Shown here: positions 1-6,363 of the stretch, piece after piece
How positions within the stretch are numbered: position 1 is the first letter of the stretch
How the letters are laid out: every line of letters starts with the position of its first letter
NCBI RefSeq assembly: GCF_937958535.1
Contig: NZ_CALGNQ010000203.1
Location: forward strand, 1-13,841
DNA from: an uncultured Georgenia sp.
GTDB lineage: Bacteria; Actinomycetota; Actinomycetes; Actinomycetales; Actinomycetaceae
Reading direction: 5' to 3'
DNA length: 13,841 nt
The notes under the pieces: model-generated
Databases searched by the model: none
What the model was told of the DNA's origin: nothing
Seen by the model: only the letters and a program-made list of their open reading frames with translations
Made by a program: the position numbers and the translations under genes

Positions 1-432
1 CTGACCCTGGTGCGCCCCGAGCTCGACATCTGGGAGCCGGGCGAGCACAACGGCACCTTCCGCGGCTTCAACCCGGCCTTCGTCACCGCCACCGAGGCGA
101 TCCGCCGTTACTGGTCGGACGACGAGCTGGAGCGCAGCACCATCACCCGCGGCCTGGCCATCGAGTCCCGCTTCAACGCGCTCGTCGCCCGCTACCAGGA
201 GCACGGCCTCGTGGCCAAGGGTCGCGGCCTGGCCCGGGGCCTGCAGTTCGCCTCCGGGGAGGTCGCCGGGCGGGTGGCCCGGGAGGCCTTCGACAACGGG
301 CTGCTCGTCGAGACCTCCGGGCCGCAGGACGAGGTGGTCAAGCTGCTGCCGCCACTGACCATCACCCCCACCGAGCTCGAGACGGGTATGCGCATCCTCG
401 AGCGGGCCGTCGTCACCGTGCTCGAGAGCTGA
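1..432 (+). CDS. ectB: Diaminobutyrate--2-oxoglutarate aminotransferase, C-terminal part (5' end outside window)
   Basis: This is the last 143 residues of a PLP-dependent class III aminotransferase; the family is usually about 420 residues, so roughly two thirds lies upstream of the window. EctB converts L-aspartate-4-semialdehyde to L-2,4-diaminobutyrate in the cytoplasm, using glutamate as amino donor, as the first committed step of ectoine synthesis. Recognition rests on the opening LTLVRPELDIWEPGEHNGTF followed by RG and NPAFVTA, very typical of EctB, and on the tail KLLPPLTITPTELETGMRIL. The frame is open from base 1 with no start codon consistent with the family, so the first ATG-like codon near base 10 is internal. 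The stop TGA is at 430-432. ectC follows on the same strand after 98 bp, which supports the assignment. The gene is truncated only by the window edge; I see no frameshift. Confidence 0.95.
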   Translation: MTLVRPELDIWEPGEHNGTFRGFNPAFVTATEAIRRYWSDDELERSTITRGLAIESRFNALVARYQEHGLVAKGRGLARGLQFASGEVAGRVAREAFDNGLLVETSGPQDEVVKLLPPLTITPTELETGMRILERAVVTVLES

Positions 433-440
433 GCGACACG

Positions 441-475
441 CGGTGGGGCGGGGGCGTTGCGCTCCCGCCCCGCCG
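441..475 (+). promoter_or_regulatory. GC-rich stem-loop in the ectB-ectC gap
   Basis: The arms 441-452 (cggtggggcggg) and 464-475 (cccgccccgccg) pair over 12 positions with one G-U pair, around an 11-nt loop. It starts 9 bp after the ectB stop. No T-run follows and ectC lies 55 bp further on. It could be an RNA-stabilising or processing element, or a partial terminator that lowers ectC expression relative to ectB. Its role is inferred only from position. Confidence 0.4.
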
Positions 476-530
476 CTGCGCCCGGCACCATGTCCTGACC
501 AGCCCGCACCACCCTTGAGGAGACCCGAAC

Positions 531-923
531 ATGATCGTCCGCAGCTTCCACGACCTCGACGACACCGAGTTCGACGTCCAGACCCCCAACTGGCGGTCCA
601 AGCGCATCATCCTGGCCCGTGACAAGGTCGGCTTCTCGCTGCACGAGACCACCCTGTACGCCGGCACCGAGAACGAGTTCTGGTACGCCAACCACATCGA
701 GGCCGTCGTCATCGTCGAAGGCGAGGGCACGGTCACCGACCTCGCCACGGGTGAGACCCACGAGCTGCGCCCCGGCTCGATGTACCTGCTCGACGACCAC
801 GACAAGCACGTCGTGCGCCCGCGCACCGAGATGCGCACGATCTGCGTCTTCAACCCGCCGGTCACCGGCCGGGAGGTCCACGACGAGAACGGGGTCTACC
901 CCCTCATCGTCGAGGAGTCCTGA
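531..923 (+). CDS. ectC: L-ectoine synthase
   Basis: This cupin-fold enzyme cyclises N-gamma-acetyl-L-2,4-diaminobutyrate to ectoine, a cytoplasmic compatible solute. The protein is 130 residues, the usual family length. The opening MIVRSFHDLDDTEF and the central block GEGTVTDLATGETHELRPGS are diagnostic. The residues matching the metal ligands described for the crystallised family member are present: E57 (in NHIEA), Y85 (in GSMYLLDD) and H93 (in DKHVV). The ATG at 531 is preceded by GAGGAGA at a good Shine-Dalgarno distance. It follows ectB on the same strand, so it very likely belongs to an ectABC operon whose ectA lies outside the window. No ectD hydroxylase follows: the next gene is convergent. 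I see no obvious promoter of its own in the 98-bp gap, so osmotic control would act further upstream. Confidence 0.97.
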   Translation: MIVRSFHDLDDTEFDVQTPNWRSKRIILARDKVGFSLHETTLYAGTENEFWYANHIEAVVIVEGEGTVTDLATGETHELRPGSMYLLDDHDKHVVRPRTEMRTICVFNPPVTGREVHDENGVYPLIVEES

Positions 924-940
924 CCCGCGAACGCCGGACC

Positions 941-983
941 CCGGCCCCCGGGGGCCGGCTCCGGCGGCCGTGTCGGCCGCCGG
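941..983. terminator. Two adjacent perfect palindromes between convergent ectC and pepA
   Basis: Positions 941-958 form an 18-nt perfect palindrome (ccggcccc cg ggggccgg). Positions 961-983 form a perfect 10-bp stem (961-970 with 974-983) closed by the loop TGT. The pair fills most of the 61 bp between the ectC stop (923) and the pepA stop (985), so it is best read as a bidirectional terminator. There is no U-tract, as is common for actinobacterial terminators. Confidence 0.6.
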
Positions 984-984
984 C

Positions 985-2550
985 TCAGCGCAGGTCGGCG
1001 AGCCAGCGCAGGAGCAGCCGGGCACCGAAGCCGGTGGGCCCCTCCGGGACCTCGTCGCGCGCCTTGGTCGCGCGGCCGGCGCCGGCGATGTCGAGATGCG
1101 CCCAGGGGACGTCTCCCGCGAAGTGCTGGAGGAAGAGGGCCGCCGTGATCGAGCCGCCCATGATGTGCGGGTCGCGCGACTGGTGGGAGATGTCCGCGAC
1201 GTCGGAGTCCAGGCTGGGCCGGTAGGACTCGACGAGCGGCAGGCGCCACACCCGCTCCCCGCTCACCTCCCCGGCGGCCTCGAGGGCCGCGGCGAGGGCG
1301 TCGTCGGTGGCGTAGAGGCCGGCGTGCGTGCGTCCCAGCCCGAGCGTCACCGCCCCGGTGAGGGTGGCGACGTCGACGAGGACGTCCGGCCGCGCGGTCT
1401 GCCGCACCCAGGCCATGGCGTCGGCGAGGACCATGCGGCCCTCGGCGTCGGTGTTCGACACCTCGATGGTGGTGCCGTCGTAGGCGCGCACGACGTCGCC
1501 CGGGCGGTAGGAGCTCGCCCCCACCGCGTTCTCGGCGAGGGCGAGCACCCCGACGATGCGGTGCGGCAGGCGCATCTCGGCCGCCGCCAGCACGGTGGCG
1601 AGCACCGCCGCGGCCCCGGCCATGTCGGTCTTCATCCCGACCATGGCGTCGCGCGGCTTGATCGAGATGCCGCCGGTGTCGAAGGTGATGCCCTTGCCGA
1701 CGAGCGCGACGGTCCGTGCGCCGCGGGCCTGGCGCGGCGTGTAGGTGAGGGTGACCAGCCGCGGCGGGGTGGCCGAGCCGGAGCCGACGGCGAGGACGGC
1801 ACCCATCCCCTGCTCACGCAACCAGGCCTCGTCACGGACCTCGGCGGTGACGCCGGGGACCGTGGCGGCGAGCTCGACCGCCCGCTCGGCCAGCCACTGC
1901 GGGTTCTTGACGTTCGAGGGGGTGGCGGCCAGGAAGCGGGCGCGTACGGTGGCGGTGGCGGCGGCCCGGGCGGCCGCGACCACCTCGCCGTCCGCGTCGT
2001 TGCCCAGCAGGACGAGCCGCTCCGCGGGCGCCTTGCCGGGGCGCGGGGACTGCGCGCGGCGCGGGCCGCGGTAGGCGGTGAGCCAGAAGCCCTCGAGGAG
2101 CGCAGCCAGCCCGGTGCGACCGGCGAGCGTCCCGACCGGCGTGACGACGGTGCCGAGCCCGGTGGTCGTGCGGCACAGCGCCGAGCCGACCTTGCGCATG
2201 GCGTCCGGCCCGGCGTCCCCGACGCCGACGAGGACGAGCCTGCGGGGCAGGCCGCCCCAGCCGAAGTCGCGGCCGGGCAGCGGGCGGGGCAGGTCGAGCA
2301 CCGCGGTCTCGCCCGCCTTGCCGCTCAGCCCGTGCCGGGCGGCGAGGTCGACGAGGTCGATGCCGTAGCGTGCGGCGGCGTCCGCGGTGCCGGGTCGAGG
2401 GTCGACCCCCTCCTCACCGGAGGTGGGCGGCGCGACCGCGACGACGAGGGCGTCGGCCCGGGGGACCCAGCGGTCGTCGCTGCCGACCGAGCCGGCCTCA
2501 CCGAGCACCTCGGGCAGCTCGGTGAGGCCGAGCTCGTCCAGGGTCGTCAT
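985..2550 (-). CDS. pepA: Leucyl aminopeptidase, M17 family
   Basis: This is a cytosolic two-metal aminopeptidase that removes N-terminal residues from peptides during protein turnover; the family forms hexamers. The protein is 521 residues, slightly longer than the usual 480-510, mainly in the variable N-terminal domain. The catalytic half carries the M17 residues at a constant offset of 16 from E. coli PepA: K286 and D291 (GKGITFDTGG), K298 (SIKP), D309 (KTDMAG), then D368, E370 and R372 in NTDAEGRM, so it should be active. The ATG at 2550 begins 7 bp after the DUF3117 stop codon (2558). I see only a weak ribosome binding site there, so translation may be coupled to the upstream gene. It is the last gene of the - strand run and ends next to the palindromes shared with ectC. 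The metal preference cannot be read from the sequence. Confidence 0.95.
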   Translation of the reverse strand: MTTLDELGLTELPEVLGEAGSVGSDDRWVPRADALVVAVAPPTSGEEGVDPRPGTADAAARYGIDLVDLAARHGLSGKAGETAVLDLPRPLPGRDFGWGGLPRRLVLVGVGDAGPDAMRKVGSALCRTTTGLGTVVTPVGTLAGRTGLAALLEGFWLTAYRGPRRAQSPRPGKAPAERLVLLGNDADGEVVAAARAAATATVRARFLAATPSNVKNPQWLAERAVELAATVPGVTAEVRDEAWLREQGMGAVLAVGSGSATPPRLVTLTYTPRQARGARTVALVGKGITFDTGGISIKPRDAMVGMKTDMAGAAAVLATVLAAAEMRLPHRIVGVLALAENAVGASSYRPGDVVRAYDGTTIEVSNTDAEGRMVLADAMAWVRQTARPDVLVDVATLTGAVTLGLGRTHAGLYATDDALAAALEAAGEVSGERVWRLPLVESYRPSLDSDVADISHQSRDPHIMGGSITAALFLQHFAGDVPWAHLDIAGAGRATKARDEVPEGPTGFGARLLLRWLADLR

Positions 2551-2557
2551 CCGGTGG

Positions 2558-2725
2558 TCAGGAGGCGACGGCGCTGAGGGCCTCGCTGAGCTCGCCTGCC
2601 TCGGCGGGCGTCAGCTCGACAACGAGGCGGCCGCCGCCCTCGAGGGGAACGCGCATGACGATGCCGCGTCCCTCCTTCGTGACCTCCATCGGCCCGTCCC
2701 CGGTCCTCGGCTTCATCGCGGCCAT
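2558..2725 (-). CDS. DUF3117 small conserved protein
   Basis: This 55-residue protein begins MAAMKPRTGDGPMEVTKEGR, continues with GIVMRVPLEGGGRLVVELTP and ends in a short charged helix (AEAGELSEAL). This matches the actinobacterial DUF3117 family in both length and sequence, and such genes are often missed because they are so short. The function of the family is not established to my knowledge; the protein is probably cytosolic, with no signal peptide or membrane segment. The ATG at 2725 is preceded by purine-rich AAGGA and AGGGG stretches. The stop TGA at 2558-2560 lies 7 bp before pepA, so the two are probably cotranscribed. The 109 bp upstream contain a hairpin (2753-2772) and an AT-richer patch that could hold a separate promoter. 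Family membership is well supported; function is unknown. Confidence 0.9.
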   Translation of the reverse strand: MAAMKPRTGDGPMEVTKEGRGIVMRVPLEGGGRLVVELTPAEAGELSEALSAVAS

Positions 2726-2752
2726 CTGGCACCCCTATCCTTCTCGGTTGTC

Positions 2753-2772
2753 GTGCCGCAGTCCTGCGGCAC
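2753..2772 (-). terminator. 8-bp hairpin between the LOG-family gene and DUF3117
   Basis: GTGCCGCA (2753-2760) and TGCGGCAC (2765-2772) are perfect inverted repeats around the loop GTCC. On the - strand it lies about 62 bp downstream of the stop at 2835 and about 27 bp upstream of the DUF3117 start at 2725. It could terminate or attenuate the upstream transcript, or be an operator in the DUF3117 leader. On the - strand TAGACT (in the patch near 2780-2792) resembles a -10 box, but no convincing -35 box is visible. Confidence 0.4.
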
Positions 2773-2834
2773 ACCGCTCCTAGTCTAGTCCACCGGCCGC
2801 CGGCGGGGTCGGGTCATCCCCGTAACAGTGCAGG

Positions 2835-3668
2835 TCACGCGCCCGATCCGGCAGCCTCCTCGGCCGCGTGGCGGCGGGCACGGGCCTCCTCGTCCATCAC
2901 TGCGAGCCGGTCGCGGATGCGGTCCACCGCCTCCTCCGCGGTGTCGACGAGCTGGATGAGGTCGAGGTCGGCCGCGGCGATGACCCCGGCCGGGACCATC
3001 GTGTCCCGCACCCAGTCGAGCAGCCCGCCCCAGTACCCGCTGCCGACGAGGACGATGGGGAAGGAGCGCACCTTCCCCGTCTGGACGAGGGTGAGGGCCT
3101 CCCACAGCTCGTCCATCGTGCCGAACCCACCGGGAAGGACGATGAAGCCGAGGGCGTACTTGACGAACATCGTCTTGCGGGCGAAGAAGTAGCGGAAGTT
3201 GACCCCGAGGTCGACCCACCGGTTCATGCCCTGCTCGAAGGGCAGCTCGATGCCCAGGCCGACGGACACCCCGCCCGCCTCGCAGGCCCCCTTGTTCGCC
3301 GCCTCCATGACACCCGGCCCGCCCCCGGTGATGACGGCGTAGCCCGCCTCGACCAGGAGACGTCCGACCTCCTCCCCCATCCGGTACTCCGGGGAGTCGG
3401 TCGTGCTCCGGGCGGACCCGAAGACGCTGATGGCCGGGCCGAGCTCGGCGAGCGCGCCGAACCCCTCGACGAACTCGCTCTGGATCCGCATGACCCGCCA
3501 CGGGTCGGAGTGCACCCAGTCGGAGTCCTGGTCCTTGCGCAGCAGGCGCTCGTCGGAGGTCTCGTCGGGGATCTGGGCACCGCGGAGCAGGATCGGGCCC
3601 TTGCGGTAGCCGTCGGTGCGGCGGCTGTCGGCCGCGTCGCGGCCGTTCCTGTTGTAGGACCGGGTCAT
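2835..3668 (-). CDS. LOG family protein (TIGR00730), putative nucleoside 5'-monophosphate phosphoribohydrolase
   Basis: The protein is 277 residues with the two signatures of the LOG/lysine-decarboxylase-like Rossmann family: GGGPGVMEAAN at 115-125 and PGGFGTMDE at 179-187. Characterised relatives release the base and ribose-5-phosphate from cytokinin-type or ordinary nucleoside 5'-monophosphates. The old name lysine decarboxylase is not supported by function. Residues 1-60 and the charged tail after 255 extend beyond the core and make it longer than the plain 190-residue LOG enzymes, like other actinobacterial TIGR00730 proteins. The ATG at 3666-3668 overlaps the dapE stop in an ATGA arrangement, with AAGGAG four bases upstream inside the dapE 3' end, so the start is firm and translation is likely coupled to dapE. 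The physiological substrate cannot be told from sequence. Confidence 0.9.
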   Translation of the reverse strand: MTRSYNRNGRDAADSRRTDGYRKGPILLRGAQIPDETSDERLLRKDQDSDWVHSDPWRVMRIQSEFVEGFGALAELGPAISVFGSARSTTDSPEYRMGEEVGRLLVEAGYAVITGGGPGVMEAANKGACEAGGVSVGLGIELPFEQGMNRWVDLGVNFRYFFARKTMFVKYALGFIVLPGGFGTMDELWEALTLVQTGKVRSFPIVLVGSGYWGGLLDWVRDTMVPAGVIAAADLDLIQLVDTAEEAVDRIRDRLAVMDEEARARRHAAEEAAGSGA

Positions 3669-4783
3669 GGTGCTCCTTCCGTGAGCCAGGCCTCCAGGGC
3701 GGCGGCGCAGGCGCGGATCTGGTCGGTGGGACAGTGCTCGTCGTCGGCGTGCGCGAGGGACGGGTCACCCGGGCCGAAGTTCACGGCCGGCACGCCCAGG
3801 GCCGCGAACCTGGCGACGTCGGTCCACCCGTACTTCGGCGCGGGCGCCCCGCCGGTGACCGCGGTGACGGCGGAGATGAACTCACCCACCCCGGGGGCGT
3901 CGAGCCCGGGCCGGGCCCCGGCAGCGCCGTCGACGACCTCGACGTCGAAGCCGTCGAACACCTCCCGGACGTGCTCCTCCGCCGCGGCGAGGGAGCGGGA
4001 GGGGGCGAAGCGGTAGTTGACGTGGACCTCGCAGGAGTCGGGGATGACGTTCCCGGCGATGCCCCCGGTGATGCCCACGGCGCTGAGCCCTTCCCGGTAG
4101 GCCAGGCCGTCGACCTCCACGGTGGCCGGCTCGTACTCGGCGAGGCGGGTGAGCACGGGGGCGGCACGGTGGATGGCGTTGACGCCGCGCCAGGCACGGG
4201 CGGAGTGGGCGGCGCGCCCGGTGGTGCGCACGACGGCGCGCAGGGTGCCGTTGCACCCGCCCTCGATGCCGCCGTTGCTCGGCTCGCCGAGGACCGCGAA
4301 GTCGGCGGCCAGCCAGTCCGGCCGGCGTGCCGCGACCCGGCCCAGCCCGTTGCGCTCCGCCTCGACCTCCTCGTTGTCGTAGAACGCCCAGGTGACGTCC
4401 CAGGAGGGCGCCGTGAGGCGGGCGGCGAGCCAGAGCGCGACGGCCACCCCGCCCTTCATGTCCACGGTGCCGCGGCCCCACAGCACCTCCTGGCCGTCGA
4501 CCGTGCGGAGCTCGGTGGGCAGGTTGCCCTGCACCGGCACGGTGTCGATGTGTCCGGCGACCACCACCCGGCGGGAGCGCCCGAGGTGGGTGCGGGCGAC
4601 GACGGCGTCACCGTCGCGTCGCACCTCGAGGTGCGGCAGGCCGGCGAGCGCCGCCTCCACGGCGTCCGCGAGCTGCCCCTCGGCGCCGGAGACGGAGGGG
4701 ATGTCGCACAGCGCCCGGGTGAGGTCGACGACGTCGACCGTGTGCAGGTCGGGCAGGCGGGGCGGGCCGGCGGAGGTGGGCAC
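3665..4783 (-). CDS. dapE: Succinyl-diaminopimelate desuccinylase
   Basis: This M20-family metallohydrolase hydrolyses N-succinyl-L,L-2,6-diaminopimelate to L,L-diaminopimelate and succinate, in the lysine and peptidoglycan precursor pathway in the cytoplasm. The protein is 372 residues. Expected metal and catalytic residues are present: H78 and D80 in AGHIDTVP, D108 in GTVDMKGG, the E138-E139 pair in DNEEVEAERNGL, E167 in LGEPSNG, and the C-terminal His in HADDEHCP (H345). The actinobacterial EEVEAERNGLG segment favours DapE over ArgE. The reading frame stays open far upstream through lpdA, but the GTG at 4783 is the best start: it lies 7 bp past the lpdA stop, has GGGGAG at ribosome-binding distance, and directly precedes LPDLHTVDVVDLTRALCDIP. 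The gene sits between lpdA and the LOG-family gene, overlapping the latter by 4 bp. Confidence 0.93.
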   Translation of the reverse strand: MPTSAGPPRLPDLHTVDVVDLTRALCDIPSVSGAEGQLADAVEAALAGLPHLEVRRDGDAVVARTHLGRSRRVVVAGHIDTVPVQGNLPTELRTVDGQEVLWGRGTVDMKGGVAVALWLAARLTAPSWDVTWAFYDNEEVEAERNGLGRVAARRPDWLAADFAVLGEPSNGGIEGGCNGTLRAVVRTTGRAAHSARAWRGVNAIHRAAPVLTRLAEYEPATVEVDGLAYREGLSAVGITGGIAGNVIPDSCEVHVNYRFAPSRSLAAAEEHVREVFDGFDVEVVDGAAGARPGLDAPGVGEFISAVTAVTGGAPAPKYGWTDVARFAALGVPAVNFGPGDPSLAHADDEHCPTDQIRACAAALEAWLTEGAP

Positions 4784-4790
4784 GGCGCGG

Positions 4791-6305
4791 TCACTCCCCG
4801 GTGCTGTGGAGGGTGCGTGCGGCCTCGGCGATGGAGCCGGTGAGCGAGGGGTAGATCGTGTAGACGTTGGCGAGCTGGTCGGCGGTGATGCGCTGGGTGA
4901 CGGCGATGGCGAGCGGGAAGATGAGCTCGCTGGCGCGCGGGGCGACCACGACACCGCCGATGACGGCACCGGAGTGCCGGTCGGCGATGACCTTGACGAA
5001 GCCCTCCCGGATGCCGAGCATCTTCGCCCGCGGGTTGCGGGCGAGCGGCAGCTGGGTGACGACGGCGTCGACCACGCCGTCGAGCACCTCTCGCTCGGTG
5101 ACGCCGATGGTGGCGATCTCCGGCGCGGTGAAGATGTTCGCGGTGACGGCGTCGAGGTCGAGCGGTGCGACGGCGTCACCCAGGGCGTGCCACATCGCGA
5201 TCCGGCCCTGCATGGCGGCCACCGAGGCGAGCGGCAGCTGGCCGGTGCAGTCGCCGGCGGCGTAGACGCGCACCCCCGTCGTGCGTGAGACCCGGTCCAC
5301 CCGGATGTGCCCGGAGGCGGTGGTCTCCACCCCGGCCTCCTCCAGCCCGAGCCCCTCGGTGTTGGGTACACCGCCGACCGCGAGGAGGCAGTGCGAGGCG
5401 GCGATGACCCGGCCGTCGGTGAGCTCGACCTCCACGCCGTCACCGACCCGCCGCACGGCGGCCGCGCGGGAGCGGGAGAGCACGTTCATGCCGCGGCGCC
5501 GGAAGACGGTCTCGATGAGCTCGGCGGCGTCCTCGTCCTCACCGGGCAGCACGCGGTCGCGGCTGGAGACGAGCGTGACCGGGACGCCCAGGCCGTTGTA
5601 GGCGCTGGCGAACTCCGCCCCGGTGACACCGGAGCCGACGACGACGAGGTGCTCGGGCGGCTCGGTGATCCCGTACATCTGCGCCCAGGTGAGGATGCGC
5701 TCGCCGTCCGGCCGGGCGTCGGGCAGGACCCGCGGGTGGGCGCCGGTGGCGACGAGGACGATCTCCCCAACGAGCTCCTCCTCCCCGGTGGCGGTGGTCA
5801 CCACGACGACGCGGGTGCCGTCGCTGCGTAGGTCGCCGGCGAGCCGGCCCACGCCGTCGACGATGCGGATGCCCTCCCGCTCGAGCCGGGAGCGGATGTC
5901 CTGCGACTGGCGGCTGGCCAGCTCGAGGACCCGGCGGTTGACGACCTCGAAGTCGACCGAGGTGCCCTCCGCACCGCCGCGGATGCCGAGCTCGGCGGCG
6001 TCGGCGGTCGTCGTCATCCACTCCGCCGTGGCGATGAGGGTCTTGGACGGCACGACGTCGGTGAGGACGGCGGCCCCGCCCATCCCCTGCCGCTCGACCA
6101 CCGTCACGCGCGCGCCGAGCTGCGCCGCGACGAGGGCGGCCTCGTAGCCGCCGGGCCCGCCGCCGATGATGACGACGCGGCTGCCCGCGCGCACCGGCGA
6201 GCTGCCCGCTGTCTCGTGCGTGCGGCGTCCCTCGGCAGGCGCTGGGCTTCCCGGGTGTGCCCCGGCGGGCTGGTGCTCGTCGGCTGGAGTGGTCACAGGG
6301 GGCAT
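4791..6305 (-). CDS. lpdA: LpdA-type NAD(P)H-quinone/flavoprotein disulfide-reductase family dehydrogenase
   Basis: The protein is 504 residues with the pyridine nucleotide-disulfide oxidoreductase layout: FAD motif GGGPGG (48-53), NAD(P) motif GSGVTGAEFAS (224-234), second FAD motif AAGDC (349-353) and a C-terminal dimerisation domain. The redox-active cysteine pair normally found as GGTCLNxGCxPSK is absent: the segment reads GMGGAAVLTDVVPSK (74-88). The C-terminal His-Pro-Thr becomes YPS (485-487). It therefore cannot be a true dihydrolipoamide dehydrogenase; it matches the mycobacterial LpdA (Rv3303c) class, reported to reduce quinones. Start choice: the ATG at 6305 has AAAGGCGG at good spacing, whereas a GTG at 6335 would add ten residues without support. 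The first 40 residues are Pro/Ala-rich and probably disordered. It is the first gene of the - strand run and divergent from the PNP gene, with only 58 bp between. Confidence 0.9.
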   Translation of the reverse strand: MPPVTTPADEHQPAGAHPGSPAPAEGRRTHETAGSSPVRAGSRVVIIGGGPGGYEAALVAAQLGARVTVVERQGMGGAAVLTDVVPSKTLIATAEWMTTTADAAELGIRGGAEGTSVDFEVVNRRVLELASRQSQDIRSRLEREGIRIVDGVGRLAGDLRSDGTRVVVVTTATGEEELVGEIVLVATGAHPRVLPDARPDGERILTWAQMYGITEPPEHLVVVGSGVTGAEFASAYNGLGVPVTLVSSRDRVLPGEDEDAAELIETVFRRRGMNVLSRSRAAAVRRVGDGVEVELTDGRVIAASHCLLAVGGVPNTEGLGLEEAGVETTASGHIRVDRVSRTTGVRVYAAGDCTGQLPLASVAAMQGRIAMWHALGDAVAPLDLDAVTANIFTAPEIATIGVTEREVLDGVVDAVVTQLPLARNPRAKMLGIREGFVKVIADRHSGAVIGGVVVAPRASELIFPLAIAVTQRITADQLANVYTIYPSLTGSIAEAARTLHSTGE

Positions 6306-6351
6306 TGTGCCGCCTTTGCCCCGTGCTGTGCTCACCCGGGCGCACGAGCGG

Positions 6352-6357
6352 TAACGT
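6352..6357 (+). promoter_or_regulatory. Possible -10 box for a leaderless PNP transcript
   Basis: TAACGT fits the actinobacterial -10 pattern TAnnnT and ends exactly six bases before the ATG at 6364, the spacing expected when transcription starts on the first base of the start codon. The PNP gene has no convincing ribosome binding site, which agrees. No good -35 box is visible about 17 bp upstream, where the divergent lpdA start region lies. Confidence 0.35.
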
Positions 6358-6363
6358 CAGGGC

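Noticed and set aside
924..984. ectD (ectoine hydroxylase) downstream of ectC
   Set aside because: Only 61 bp of palindromic spacer lies here before a convergent gene. Hydroxyectoine synthesis, if present, is encoded elsewhere.
619..2577. Very long + strand open frame across ectC and pepA
   Set aside because: It is low-complexity, Arg/Ala/Gly-rich shadow translation of GC-rich genes. ectC and pepA have intact family motifs in their own frames.
4784..5443. Upstream extension of the dapE frame into lpdA
   Set aside because: The translation is Ser/Pro/Arg-rich antigene noise. The GTG at 4783 has a ribosome binding site and matches the family N-terminus.
6306..6335. Earlier GTG start for lpdA
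   Set aside because: It has no ribosome binding site and adds non-conserved residues. The ATG at 6305 is preceded by AAAGGCGG.
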